From: Isoperla grammatica
Taxonomy: Eukaryota; Arthropoda; Insecta; Plecoptera; Perlodidae
Assembly (NCBI GenBank): GCA_945910005.1
Contig: OX246749.1
Span: 31,722,763-31,786,762, forward strand
DNA length: 64,000 bases
Direction of reading: 5' to 3'
In this document: piece after piece, positions 1 through 11,860 of the stretch
Layout: each line of letters starts with the position of its first letter
Position numbering within the stretch: the first letter of the stretch is position 1
Translations under genes and position numbers: made by a program
The notes under the pieces: generated by a model
The model's database searches: none
The model's input: the letters and a program-made list of their open reading frames with translations, nothing else
What the model was told of the DNA's origin: nothing

Positions 1-3000
1 ACAAGGCGGTGAGTTAGCGGTGCATACAAGAGCAAGACAAGGCTGTGAGTTAGCGGTGCATACAAGAGCAAGACAAGGCTGTGAGTTAGCGGTGCATACA
101 AGAGCAAGACAAGGCTGTGAGTTAGCGGTGCATACAAGCAAGACAAGGCTGTGAGTTAGCGGTGCATACAAGAGCAAGACAAGGTGGTGAGTTAGCGGTG
201 CATACAAGAGCAAGACAAGGCTGTGAGTTAGCGGTGCATACAAGAGCAAGACAAGGTGGTGAGTTAGCGGTGCATACAAGAGCAAGACAAGGTGGTGAGT
301 TAGCGGTGCATACAAGAGCAAGACAAGGCTGTGAGTTAGCGGTGCATACAAGAGCAAGACAAGGCTGTGAGTTAGCGGTGCATACAAGAGCAAGACAAGG
401 TGGTGAGTTAGCGGTGCATACAAGAGCAAGACAAGGTGGTGAGTTAGCGGTGCATACAAGAGCAAGACAAGGCTGTGAGTTAGCGGTGCATACATGAGCA
501 AGACAAGGTGGTGAGTTAGCGGTGCATACAAGAGCAAGACAAGGTGGTGAGTTAGCGGTGCATACAAGAGCAAGACAAGGTGGTGAGTTAGCGGTGCATA
601 CAAGAGCAAGACAAGGCTGTGAGTTAGCGGTGCATACAAGAGCAAGACAAGGTGGTGAGTTAGCGGTGCATACAAGAGCAAGACAAGGCTGTGAGTTAGC
701 GGTGCATACAAGAGCAAGACAAGGTGGTGAGTTAGCGGTGCATACAAGAGCAAGACAAGGTGGTGAGTTAGCGGTGCATACAAGAGCAAGACAAGGCTGT
801 GAGTTAGCGGTGCATACAAGAGCAAGACAAGGCTGTGAGTTAGCGGTGCATACAAGAGCAAGACAAGGTGGTGAGTTAGCGGTGCATACAAGAGCAAGAC
901 AAGGCTGTGAGTTAGCGGTGCATACAAGAGCAAGACAAGGCTGTGAGTTAGCGGTGCATACAAGAGCAAGACAAGGCTGTGAGTTAGCGGTGCATACATG
1001 AGCAAGACAAGGTGGTGAGTTAGCGGTGCATACAAGAGCAAGACAAGGTGGTGAGTTAGCGGTGCATACAAGAGCAAGACAAGGTGGTGAGTTAGCGGTG
1101 CATACAAGAGCAAGACAAGGCAGTGAGTTAGCGGTGCATACAAGAGCAAGACAAGGCTGTGAGTTAGCGGTGCATACAAGAGCAAGACAAGGCTGTGAGT
1201 TAGCGGTGCATACAAGAGCAAGACAAGGTGGTGAGTTAGCGGTGCATACAAGAGCAAGACAAGGCAGTGAGTTAGCGGTGCATACAAGCAAGACAAGGCA
1301 GTGAGTTAGCGGTGCATACAAGAGCAAGACAAGGCTGTGAGTTAGCGGTGCATACAAGAGCAAGACAAGGCTGTGAGTTAGCGGTGCATACATGAGCAAG
1401 ACAAGGTGGTGAGTTAGCGGTGCATACAAGAGCAAGACAAGGTGGTGAGTTAGCGGTGCATACAAGAGCAAGACAAGGCTGTGAGTTAGCGGTGCATACA
1501 TGAGCAAGACAAGGTGGTGAGTTAGCGGTGCATACATGAGCAAGACAAGGCTGTGAGTTAGCGGTGCATACAAGCAAGACAAGGCAGTGAGTTAGCGGTG
1601 CATACAAGAGCAAGACAAGGCTGTGAGTTAGCGGTGCATACATGAGCAAGACAAGGTGGTGAGTTAGCGGTGCATACAAGAGCAAGACAAGGTGGTGAGT
1701 TAGCGGTGCATACAAGAGCAAGACAAGGCAGTGAGTTAGCGGTGCATACAAGAGCAAGACAAGGCTGTGAGTTAGCGGTGCATACAAGAGCAAGACAAGG
1801 CTGTGAGTTAGCGGTGCATACAAGAGCAAGACAAGGCTGTGAGTTAGCGGTGCATACAAGAGCAAGACAAGGCTGTGAGTTAGCGGTGCATACAAGAGCA
1901 AGACAAGGCTGTGAGTTAGCGGTGCATACAAGAGCAAGACAAGGCTGTGAGTTAGCGGTGCATACAAGAGCAAGACAAGGCTGTGAGTTAGCGGTGCATA
2001 CAAGAGCAAGACAAGGCTGTGAGTTAGCGGTGCATACAAGAGCAAGACAAGGCTGTGAGTTAGCGGTGCATACAAGAGCAAGACAAGGCTGTGAGTTAGC
2101 GGTGCATACAAGAGCAAGACAAGGCTGTGAGTTAGCGGTGCATACAAGAGCAAGACAAGGCGGTGAGTTAGCGGTGCATACAAGAGCAAGACAAGGTGGT
2201 GAGTTAGCGGTGCATACAAGAGCAAGACAAGGCAGTGAGTTAGCGGTGCATACAAGAGCAAGACAAGGTGGTGAGTTAGCGGTGCATACAAGAGCAAGAC
2301 AAGGCTGTGAGTTAGCGGTGCATACAAGAGCAAGACAAGGCAGTGAGTTAGCGGTGCATACAAGAGCAAGACAAGGCTGTGAGTTAGCGGTGCATACAAG
2401 AGCAAGACAAGGTGGTGAGTTAGCGGTGCATACAAGAGCAAGACAAGGCTGTGAGTTAGCGGTGCATACAAGAGCAAGACAAGGCGGTGAGTTAGCGGTG
2501 CATACAAGAGCAAGACAAGGTGGTGAGTTAGCGGTGCATACAAGAGCAAGACAAGGTGGTGAGTTAGCGGTGCATACAAGAGCAAGACAAGGCTGTGAGT
2601 TAGCGGTGCATACAAGAGCAAGACAAGGCTGTGAGTTAGCGGTGCATACAAGCAAGACAAGGCAGTGAGTTAGCGGTGCATACAAGCAAGACAAGGCTGT
2701 GAGTTAGCGGTGCATACAAGCAAGACAAGGCTGTGAGTTAGCGGTGCATACAAGCAAGACAAGGCTGTGAGTTAGCGGTGCATACAAGCAAGACAAGGCA
2801 GTGAGTTAGCGGTGCATACAAGAGCAAGACAAGGCTGTGAGTTAGCGGTGCATACATGAGCAAGACAAGGCTGTGAGTTAGCGGTGCATACAAGAGCAAG
2901 ACAAGGTGGTGAGTTAGCGGTGCATACAAGAGCAAGACAAGGCTGTGAGTTAGCGGTGCATACAAGAGCAAGACAAGGCTGTGAGTTAGCGGTGCATACA

Positions 3001-4614
3001 AGAGCAAGACAAGGTGGTGAGTTAGCGGTGCATACAAGAGCAAGACAAGGCTGTGAGTTAGCGGTGCATACAAGAGCAAGACAAGGCTGTGAGTTAGCGG
3101 TGCATACAAGAGCAAGACAAGGCTGTGAGTTAGCGGTGCATACAAGAGCAAGACAAGGCTGTGAGTTAGCGGTGCATACAAGAGCAAGACAAGGCTGTGA
3201 GTTAGCGGTGCATACAAGAGCAAGACAAGGCTGTGAGTTAGCGGTGCATACAAGAGCAAGACAAGGCTGTGAGTTAGCGGTGCATACAAGAGCAAGACAA
3301 GGCTGTGAGTTAGCGGTGCATACAAGAGCAAGACAAGGCTGTGAGTTAGCGGTGCATACAAGAGCAAGACAAGGCTGTGAGTTAGCGGTGCATACAAGAG
3401 CAAGACAAGGCTGTGAGTTAGCGGTGCATACAAGAGCAAGACAAGGCTGTGAGTTAGCGGTGCATACATGAGCAAGACAAGGCTGTGAGTTAGCGGTGCA
3501 TACAAGAGCAAGACAAGGTGGTGAGTTAGCGGTGCATACAAGAGCAAGACAAGGCTGTGAGTTAGCGGTGCATACAAGAGCAAGACAAGGCTGTGAGTTA
3601 GCGGTGCATACAAGAGCAAGACAAGGTGGTGAGTTAGCGGTGCATACAAGAGCAAGACAAGGCTGTGAGTTAGCGGTGCATACAAGAGCAAGACAAGGCT
3701 GTGAGTTAGCGGTGCATACAAGAGCAAGACAAGGCTGTGAGTTAGCGGTGCATACAAGAGCAAGACAAGGCTGTGAGTTAGCGGTGCATACAAGAGCAAG
3801 ACAAGGTGGTGAGTTAGCGGTGCATACAAGAGCAAGACAAGGTGGTGAGTTAGCGGTGCATACAAGAGCAAGACAAGGTGGTGAGTTAGCGGTGCATACA
3901 AGAGCAAGACAAGGTGGTGAGTTAGCGGTGCATACAAGAGCAAGACAAGGTGGTGAGTTAGCGGTGCATACAAGAGCAAGACAAGGCTGTGAGTTAGCGG
4001 TGCATACAAGCAAGACAAGGTGGTGAGTTAGCGGTGCATACAAGAGCAAGACAAGGCTGTGAGTTAGCGGTGCATACAAGAGCAAGACAAGGCTGTGAGT
4101 TAGCGGTGCATACAAGAGCAAGACAAGGCTGTGAGTTAGCGGTGCATACAAGAGCAAGACAAGGCAGTGAGTTAGCGGTGCATACAAGAGCAAGACAAGG
4201 AGGTGAGTTAGCGGTGCATACAAGAGCAAGACAAGGCTGTGAGTTAGCGGTGCATACAAGAGCAAGACAAGGCTGTGAGTTAGCGGTGCATACAAGAGCA
4301 AGACAAGGCTGTGAGTTAGCGGTGCATACAAGAGCAAGACAAGGCGGTGAGTTAGCGGTGCATACAAGAGCAAGACAAGGCTGTGAGTTAGCGGTGCATA
4401 CAAGAGCAAGACAAGGCGGTGAGTTAGCGGTGCATACAAGAGCAAGACAAGGCTGTGAGTTAGCGGTGCATACAAGAGCAAGACAAGGCTGTGAGTTAGC
4501 GGTGCATACAAGAGCAAGACAAGGCTGTGAGTTAGCGGTGCATACAAGAGCAAGACAAGGCTGTGAGTTAGCGGTGCATACAAGAGCAAGACAAGGCGGT
4601 GAGTTAGCGGTGCA
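1..4614. repeat. 36-bp satellite array (about 128 units, continues beyond left edge)
   Basis: Head-to-tail units of 36 bp whose core reads gtgcatacaagagcaagac followed by aaggNNgtgagttagcg. Most differences sit at the two bases after aagg (ct, tg, ca, cg, ag) and in one codon-like position (tacaag or tacatg). A minority of units are 34 bp, lacking one ag, near 129, 1281, 1567 and 4007, and five in a row at about 2645-2812. Because 36 is a multiple of three and the unit lacks stops in several frames, very long ORFs appear on both strands. They are repeat artefacts: frames switch at the 34-bp units and there is no non-repetitive coding sequence. The right edge passes directly into a dispersed repeat sharing part of the unit. 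Confidence 0.97.
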
Positions 4615-4973
4615 CATATAGGAGGCGGTGCAGCGACAGACAGGAGCATTTAGATACTATTAGTATACGCAGGAACTGCAACACTTCAATGGGATACAGT
4701 TTGACAGGACATACCCCAAAATTGTCGTGTCTTCACACAAACAATAGTTAAAGCATAACGCGTTGGAATATATGGAAATACGTATACTGGCGTCCACATA
4801 GAAATGGTTCTCTTAATCTGGGCTTAGAAAAATACTTAATAATGCTTAAATTGCGCTATTTTTCCATAGTTATGATTAAAACCTTAAAACAACCTACACC
4901 ACAAAGTTGAGTAAAACTACCATCTACTTTAATATGTTAACAGTTAAGGGAGGGGGTGGGGGGGGGGGGGGGG
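4600..4973 (+). repeat. Dispersed repeat, copy 1 of 3 (satellite-seeding element), poly-G end
   Basis: Begins with the last satellite bases (gagttagcggtgca), continues through a stretch with gggatacagtttgacag and cataccccaaaattgtc, and ends in a run of more than 20 G. Copies 2 and 3 follow immediately with the same order of blocks. No ORF of note. Family unknown to me. Confidence 0.8.
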
Positions 4974-5010
4974 CTAGAGCAAAGTTATTTCAAGGATCGT
5001 AAATAGCCTA

Positions 5011-5423
5011 GTCCAATGAAATGTAAGGCTGTTAGTTAGCGGTGCACTCACAGACAGGAGCTGAGATGTTACGTACGGAGGAACCGATACAGTTTGACAG
5101 TAACGTTGTCAGAGGGCATACCCCAAAATTGTCCGGTCTTCACAAAAACAATAGTTACGGCATAACGCTTAGGAGCATTATGGTAATCCGTATACTGGCG
5201 TTCACACAGAAATGATTGTTTTAATTAAAACACAATTCTCTGATCTAATGCTTAATTTGGGCTTAGTAAAATGCTTAATAAATGCTTAATAATGCTTAAG
5301 TTGCGTCATTGTTCCATAGTTACGACTAAGACCTTAAAACAAACAACCTACCTACACCACAAAGTTGAGTAAAACTACCATTTACTATAATATGTTAACA
5401 GTTAGGGGGGGGGGGGGGGGGGG
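5011..5423 (+). repeat. Dispersed repeat, copy 2 of 3, poly-G end
   Basis: Starts at gtccaatgaaatgtaaggct, carries one satellite-like stretch (gttagttagcggtgca, 5031-5046), then the blocks seen in copy 1, and ends in about 19 G. The start of copy 3 lies 418 bp further on, so copies 2 and 3 are a tandem duplication. Confidence 0.85.
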
Positions 5424-5428
5424 AACAC

Positions 5429-5865
5429 GTCCAATGAAATGTAAGGCTGTTAGCGGTGCACATACAGGAGGCAGTGCAGCGATAGACGGGAGCTGCTGAG
5501 ATGGTACATTGAAATACTATTAGTATACGGAGGAACCGCGACACTCCAATGGGATACAGTTTGACAGTAACGTTGTCAGAGCATGGACTAATTTCGTTAC
5601 TGGACCCGAATCAGCTAGTAATTCGATGTACCACTTAAATAGCCACGGAAGTCGGCGGTGGGCGGCCATTTTAACACTCAAGTTACCGATTTTGACATTG
5701 TTGTTGTGACTGTTGATGTGTCATTGCTTAGCGATAGGGGCTAAAATGGCGGACAATATCAAAAACCGGAAATGAGAATCGCGGGCGCGTTTTCCAACCA
5801 TGTTGCACATCCATTGGTCAGAGAACATACCCCAAAATTGTCGTGTCCTCACACACACAAACGTA
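5429..5865 (+). repeat. Dispersed repeat, copy 3 of 3, interrupted by an insertion
   Basis: Same start as copy 2 and the same internal order, but split at 5581/5817 by a 235-bp insertion flanked by a 7-bp direct repeat. Homology to copy 2 resumes at the cataccccaaaattgtc block and fades near 5850-5865. Confidence 0.8.
5582..5816. mobile_element. 235-bp inserted element with 7-bp target duplication (gtcagag)
   Basis: Copy 2 of the host repeat reads gtcagag straight into ggcatacccc, whereas copy 3 reads gtcagag (5575-5581), 235 bp of unrelated sequence, gtcagag (5817-5823), then aacatacccc. The insert has a weak internal inverted repeat around ggcggccatttta and taaaatggcgg. No ORF; too short for an autonomous element. 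Class not determined. Confidence 0.75.
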
Positions 5866-6640
5866 ATGTGTTATCGATCAGGCATAGTCATAGGCGTAGT
5901 CAAATTTGAATGTTGGAACATATATAGTTTAAAGACATAATTATAAGCCCATTGTTTCCTTTTTTGCCGGTAAAGACAATCTGAAAAAAATAGAGTGTCT
6001 AAATTAACACTGTATAAACGCATATTCAAACTTCTTGTAGATAAAGCACCCACGTGTAAGTTGTAAATGAAACGCTACATGCGTGAAAATGTAGAGCGAA
6101 TATGGATAAAACCGTCAAAATACAGTTTTTCTTGAATAGAACACCGAAATTTGTTACTTCAAAAACGAAATTTACTGTAGGCCTAAAATAAAACCGTTTT
6201 CACGGACGACTACTCATGAGGGACAAATTAATTGTGTCTTAGCTGGTTTTTCCGACAAAAAAATGTATCGTTTAACATGATACGGTATGTGGGGGTGGGG
6301 TTGGGGTTGGGCCTGCGTTTAGTACCTACTTTCAGCATCACAAATGTATAATCACGCACTCGATCTAAGTGTCGATTTAATCCAGTGCATGAACACAGAT
6401 ATCCTAACGTGTCAGTCTTGTAATTATACGAGTTTTTTTCTCCTACGGTAACGTTTTCATTAATTAATAATAGGTTTGACTTTTGAACAGTCGACGAGAA
6501 GGTGATATGAATTACAAATAGTGTTGTTTGTTAGACGTTGCACTACCTACACCAGCCCACACTCTGTACACTCGGTGTAAGCTGACGAACACTCGTCTTA
6601 GGGAGTATATCTGCTATATTGTTACAAATAAAAAAATAAT
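5866..6640. other. Gene-free unique sequence
   Basis: A/T-rich sequence with one short GGGGTT-rich patch near 6291-6310. I see no exon, repeat or RNA gene; the only ORF (60 codons, minus strand) has no recognisable features. Confidence 0.5.
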
Positions 6641-6880
6641 TTATGGTCTACCCACTCAGTCAGTTTCAGTGGGGGGACAATGATATTACACCATTTATTA
6701 TGTGCTTCGTTGCTATGACGGCTCCAAAATCACCGTTAACTGCATGTACCACACCAGTATCATGAAGATAAAAGTCAGTTTTAAAAGTAAAAAATCCCAA
6801 CCCGAATCGGGAGTTGACTTATCGATTTTTTCCATTGGAAGTAGTAAAGAACCCACACTAAATCCGCAAACATAAAAACA
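6641..6880 (-). mobile_element. Z-family tRNA-derived SINE, decayed copy
   Basis: Matches the better preserved copy at 40884-41066 in several blocks: ctacccactc, tttcagtgggggaca, tatgacggctccaaa and aaaatcccaaccc. The tRNA-like head is degraded. Roughly 50-70 extra bases separate the last two blocks. Confidence 0.55.
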
Positions 6881-7360
6881 AACAAATACTTTTTCATAGA
6901 AATCTCTACTATAGGGTGTCCCTCTTCAGTTGTTATTTAGTGTTAATAACGATCTACTCGACAACTAAAGTTCAATCAGCCTTGAGAACCACAGTAGATG
7001 AATGAAGTCGGACCCTATTGTACCCGCTAAAAGCAGCCTTAAAAAAAAGGTTTACAGAAATCTCGAAAACATTCACCTACGGATGTCGAAGTGCGGTCAA
7101 TTACAGAGCACTGAAATGTTACAATGGTGAGGGTGAATGTTTTCTAGATGCCGTTTGAGTGGGGTGGAAAGAGCCGAGAGAAAACAACAGATCGAGGCTC
7201 CATTCATCCACTATGTTTCTCAACGCTGATTCTACAGTAGGTAATATGGCGTCGGAGGTTGTTATAAGAAGAAAGGAAAGTGTAGAAGGACTAATATTCA
7301 AAGAGTTACGGAGAGGATAAGGAAAACGGGGACCTCACTTTCTCGCGCCTCTTGCGATCG

Positions 7361-8194
7361 GCAGAGGAATATACTGGCCACGCCGTAAGAAGCAAGGTGT
7401 CCCCTAAAATTTTGAGAAGAGGCGGTCGCTCCACACGGTCTATTTCAACGGTATTCACCGCCGGCTTTCCCAATACATGCATTGTTATTGTCCATTGCAT
7501 CGACTGCACCGACCGTGAGTAGAATGCGACCCCACCACGTCTGACAACATGCGCGCGATATTATCACTACAATACCTGAGGCAAGAGAACGGGATGCAAC
7601 TAGATTTAGGTTGGTAGTTGTCACACGCGTCACGTCACTATTACATAATCCATGACGACAACACCTTGCAAGTTAACGCGACGAGACTGTATCACTACAA
7701 TACCTGAGGCAAGAGAACGGGATGCAACAAGGTTTAGGTTGGTAGTTGTCACACGCGTCACGTCACTATTACATAATCCATGACGACAACACCTTGCAAG
7801 TTAACGCGACGGGACTGTATCACTACAATACCTGAGGCATGAGAACGGGATGCAACTAGGTTTAGGTTGGTAGTTGTCACACGCGTCACTTCACCATTAC
7901 ATAATCCGTGACGACAACACCTTGCAAGTTAATGCGACGCGACTATATCACTACAATGCCTGAGGCAGGAGAACGGGATGTAACTAGGTTGGTAGTTGTC
8001 ACACGCGTCACTTCTCTATTACATAATCTGTGACGACAACACCTTGCAAGTTAACGCGACGGGACTGTATCACTACAATGCCTGAGGCAGGTAACGGGAT
8101 GTAACTAGGTTGGTAGTTGTCACACGCGTCACTTCTCTATTACATAATCTGTGACGACAACACCTTGCAAGTTAATATGACGAGACTATAGCAT
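7361..8194 (+). mobile_element. Family A element with five hairpin minisatellite units
   Basis: A unique head (tactggccacgccgtaagaa to gcgcgatattatcactac, 7366-7570) is followed by about five units of 121-127 bp starting near 7568. Each unit contains the inverted pair gtagttgtcacacgcgtcac and gtgacgacaac, so each transcript or single strand could fold. The same head-plus-array structure occurs inverted at 30325-31291 and 45935-46526, and short at 32056-32560, which identifies a dispersed element carrying its own tandem array. The outer left boundary is uncertain and may lie near 7270. Internal tandem arrays occur in some non-autonomous Helitron-like elements, but I see no diagnostic Helitron ends. 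Confidence 0.75.
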
Positions 8195-8262
8195 GGGTCA
8201 AATTCTACCCCGGTCCCAGAAAGGTAAAACACCCACGGAGTAGCCTACCCCTCAAGTCAGTA

Positions 8263-8571
8263 TAGGGAACTTGCAACTGACGTCACAGCCGAACTACAAC
8301 AATGTAACAAATGAATCGAACTGATGGACAAACAACGAGTTGTCAAAATAATAAAGATGCAACATTATGAAGAAAACTGAGGTATGGCGATAGTAACTGC
8401 TCACCAGTTAAAACGTTTAATGATGATGGGCAACCAAGTTGTGAATGTTTCTTGTTTGTTTTAAAGATTTGTTTTCAAAATCAGAATATTATATTGTTTG
8501 ACAGCTTGTTGTGTGTCCATCGATTCATTTCATTTGTTTCATTGTTGTAAAGCAAGCTTGCAAGAAGCCTA
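8263..8571. mobile_element. Family B fold-back MITE, copy 1
   Basis: Arms begin tagggaacttgcaa and end ttgcaagaagccta. Inside, acaatgtaacaaatgaatcg and gatggacaaacaacgag are mirrored near the other end by cagcttgttgtgtgtccatc and gattcatttcatttg. Other copies lie at 36322-36640 and 39246-39549. No ORF. Confidence 0.8.
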
Positions 8572-8739
8572 TTGGCCCCTCAAAATAGACTAGACGCATT
8601 CTGGTGGCAAGAAAATAAACTACTATAAGGATAAGTTTATCTGTCAATTGTTCATTGTTGCTTTATTGTTAAATCATCAATGGCGCAGATAAGGGTGTTG
8701 CTTAGCAGCGCTATCTATGTGTTAGTTTGAGTCTCCAAT
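8572..8739 (+). repeat. 168-bp dispersed repeat R2, copy 1
   Basis: Runs from ttggcccctcaaaatag to gagtctccaat. A near-identical 170-bp copy interrupts the family A element at 32267-32436. It has no terminal inverted repeats. Confidence 0.8.
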
Positions 8740-8816
8740 TGCCGGTGACGGGTATCGAGCTGGCGACCTCCCGAATGAGAGTCCCGAGCGTTACCGCCGA
8801 GCCACCTCTACCGGTG
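8740..8816 (-). mobile_element. S-family tRNA-derived SINE, head fragment
   Basis: Reverse complement carries gaggtggctcggcggtaa (A-box region) and a degraded B box (agctcgatacc). Only the tRNA-like head remains, ending at the R2 repeat. Confidence 0.7.
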
Positions 8817-9140
8817 AGTAGGAGGACGCGTGTATGACTTACAGTTACAGCTATGGATATTAAGGCACGGATGACTTGCAGCTATGGAACACTCAGCCAC
8901 CGGGCCCCGCCTAACCTGTCATAACTATGACGTCATCTATCAGTGTAGGCAGGGGTCGATTCCCACCACTTATGTTCAGGCTGTATGTTTGTACGTCTGT
9001 CTACCATCAGGAACTCCGATTGCTGTATATTCAAGTCAATCGAATTTATTACCCATAATTTTGATTTCTTTTTTTTTTAAATAAAATAAACCTTAATTTA
9101 ACCGCTTTACTATGATTAATTAATATAACAGGGGCGTAAT

Positions 9141-9202
9141 CTAGAGGGCCGTGATTAGCTCTATCTAAGGGTCCTTGATCAATTCTGAAAAAGGTCTATT
9201 AT
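9141..9202. mobile_element. Family C MITE fragment
   Basis: Contains gggccgtgattagctctatc and caattctgaaaaaggtctat, matching one half of full-length family C copies such as 52518-52688. Confidence 0.7.
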
Positions 9203-9264
9203 AAAGTTGCTCCAACCTACGTAGGCCTACTGACATGCTTAGGATGTGTTCGAGTCTAAGGACC

Positions 9265-9420
9265 GTATGCAGAATCAAGTGTCAGGTTAAGTACATGATT
9301 TTTTGCTATGAAATTGTTTTATTACATGCTAGATTCCATAAGAAGAAGAACAAACTCCATAAACGAATCACTTAACTCGACTCTGCATTCCACCCTTAAG
9401 GTACCAACTTACAAACTTAA
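9265..9420 (+). repeat. Left arm of inverted repeat flanking the GACA array
   Basis: About 130 bp including ttgttttattacatgctaga and aagaagaagaacaaactcca. Its reverse complement recurs, diverged, at 11735-11860, on the far side of the GACA array. Confidence 0.65.
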
Positions 9421-9861
9421 TGTTTTAATTTTTTTTCAGTTAACCAACCGAATGTCGTTAATAGTGATATGTTTCAATTAGACGATAGGAATACACGTAC
9501 GGACAGAAGCAGAAAATTAAATCGGTGCAATTGGATTCGGTCAACTCATAAAACCGAGATTCTTTACACTTACAGTCTTGTTCATTGACGACGGCTTGCT
9601 ATGCTTGTTATAAGATGTTATGCTTGTTATAAGATGTACCTCGCAGATGTTATAACAGAGCGTAATAATAATACTACTAAGAGTGTAACACTATCTCAAT
9701 CTTTGGTCATGGTGAGGACTGAGTACGAACGATGTTTTACGAGCGTGTTTTATATAGGGTTGTAAATATTGTGTTGCGACCAGTTGGGCATTGGAGGAAT
9801 ATTATGTTTTTACCAATTAGCACTTGGATTTACGACACCTCTACTCCAAATATTGCAACAG

Positions 9862-9867
9862 GCAGAC

Positions 9868-9958
<91 letters not shown>

Positions 9959-10071
9959 GAGTCAGACAGAGAGTCAGACAGGTAGACAGACAGAGAGTCA
10001 GACAGAGAGTCAGACAGAGAGTCAGACAGAGAGACAGACAGGTAGACAGACAGAGAGTCAGACAGAGAGTC

Positions 10072-10138
<67 letters not shown>

Positions 10139-10179
10139 GAGTCAGACAGAGAGTCAGACAGGTAGACAGACAGAGAGTC

Positions 10180-10210
<31 letters not shown>

Positions 10211-10283
10211 GAGACAGACAGACAGAGAGACAGACAGACAGAGAGACAGACAGACAGAGAGACAGACAGACAGACAGGCAGGC

Positions 10284-10334
<51 letters not shown>

Positions 10335-10459
10335 GAGTCAGACAGAGAGTCAGACAGGTAGACAGACAGAGAGTCAGACAGAGAGTCAGACAGAGAGTCA
10401 GACAGAGAGACAGACAGGTAGACAGACAGAGAGTCAGACAGAGAGTCAGACAGAGAGTC

Positions 10460-10534
<75 letters not shown>

Positions 10535-10575
10535 GAGTCAGACAGAGAGTCAGACAGGTAGACAGACAGAGAGTC

Positions 10576-10606
<31 letters not shown>

Positions 10607-10663
10607 GAGACAGACAGACAGAGAGACAGACAGACAGAGAGACAGACAGACAGACAGGCAGGC

Positions 10664-10696
<33 letters not shown>

Positions 10697-10997
10697 GGCA
10701 GGCAGGCAGACAGAGAGACAGACAGACAGACGGACAGGCAGGCAGACAGAGAGACAGACAGACAGACACAGACAGACAGGCAGACAGACAGAGAGTCAGA
10801 CAGACAGACAGACAGACAGGCAGACAGACAGAGAGTCAGACAGGTAGACAGACAGAGAGTCAGACAGAGAGACAGACAGAGAGTCAGACAGGTAGACCGA
10901 CAGACAGACAGACAGACAGACAGAGAGACAGACAGACAGAGAGACAGACAGACAGAGAGACAGACAGACAGAGAGACAGACAGACAGACAGGCAGGC

Positions 10998-11030
<33 letters not shown>

Positions 11031-11142
11031 GGCAGGCAGGCAGACAGAGAGTCAGACAGACAGACAGACAGACAGGCAGACAGACAGAGAGTCAGACAGA
11101 GAGACAGACAGAGAGTCAGACAGAGAGTCAGACAGGTAGACC

Positions 11143-11176
<34 letters not shown>

Positions 11177-11230
11177 GAGTCAGACAGAGAGACAGACAGA
11201 GAGTCAGACAGAGAGTCAGACAGGTAGACC

Positions 11231-11280
<50 letters not shown>

Positions 11281-11377
11281 GAGACAGTCAGACAGACAGA
11301 CAGACAGACAGAGAGACAGACAGACAGAGAGACAGACAGGCAGGTAGACAGAGAGACAGACAGGCAGATAGACAGAC
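9862..11377. repeat. GACA tetranucleotide array, 1.5 kb, with internal higher-order blocks
   Basis: Almost pure (caga)n broken by motifs such as gagagtcagacag, caggtagacag, caggcaggcag and gagagacag. A block of these interruptions starting near 9956 recurs about 375 bp later (near 10331), so the array has expanded by segmental duplication as well as slippage. Long ORFs rich in D-R-Q-T or L-S-V-C are artefacts of the 4-bp period. Confidence 0.97.
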
Positions 11378-11734
11378 AAGACAGATTTTTGATTACATAC
11401 TTCTTTACATCATAGATGATGTTTATTTATTAAATAAGAAATATAATAAATAAACATCAGGGTTTTGTGACGTGACGTGAATATATCTACTCCCTGTATT
11501 TTATACATCAAGGGTAAAAAAAACAATCTTCTTTATCAACCCGCGCCTTCTGCTTACCTAGTTCTGCAGGATACTGGTTTGATTAATTATAAAGTATTTA
11601 TCTCATGATTTGTGCAAAAAAATGTACATCAACAACTAGAAATCCATAGATATGTGTTATAGTAGACATTTATACATTAGTTCAAGTGAAATTAACATTT
11701 AGTGAATAGCTCTCTAGGCTAGTTGATTTAGGGC
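11378..11734. other. Gene-free; contains a small perfect inverted repeat
   Basis: A/T-rich. gatgtttatttatta and taataaataaacatc form 15-bp perfect arms around 11414-11458. Nothing else recognised. Confidence 0.5.
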
Positions 11735-11860
11735 GGAATGCAAAGTATGTGATTTGTTTATGGTTGCTATGGAGTTTGTTCTTCTTCTTTTTATGGGAAT
11801 TAGCATGTAATAAAACAATTCTATTGCAGCAACAAATCCTTCACTTAACTTGACAGTTGT
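11735..11860 (-). repeat. Right arm of inverted repeat flanking the GACA array
   Basis: Diverged reverse complement of 9265-9420. Shared blocks include tggagtttgttcttcttct, agcatgtaataaaacaatt and cacttaacttgaca. Confidence 0.65.

Noticed and set aside
1..4614. CRISPR-like array (36-bp repeats)
   Set aside because: Repeats are directly adjacent with no spacers, and the window is clearly eukaryotic.
122..4649. Very long ORFs on both strands (up to 625 codons) in the left 4.6 kb
   Set aside because: They arise because 36 is divisible by three and the unit lacks stops. Frames change at every 34-bp unit and no non-repeat coding sequence is attached.
9732..11379. ORFs of 209-456 codons over the GACA array
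   Set aside because: Pure consequence of tetranucleotide repetition; present in several frames and both strands.
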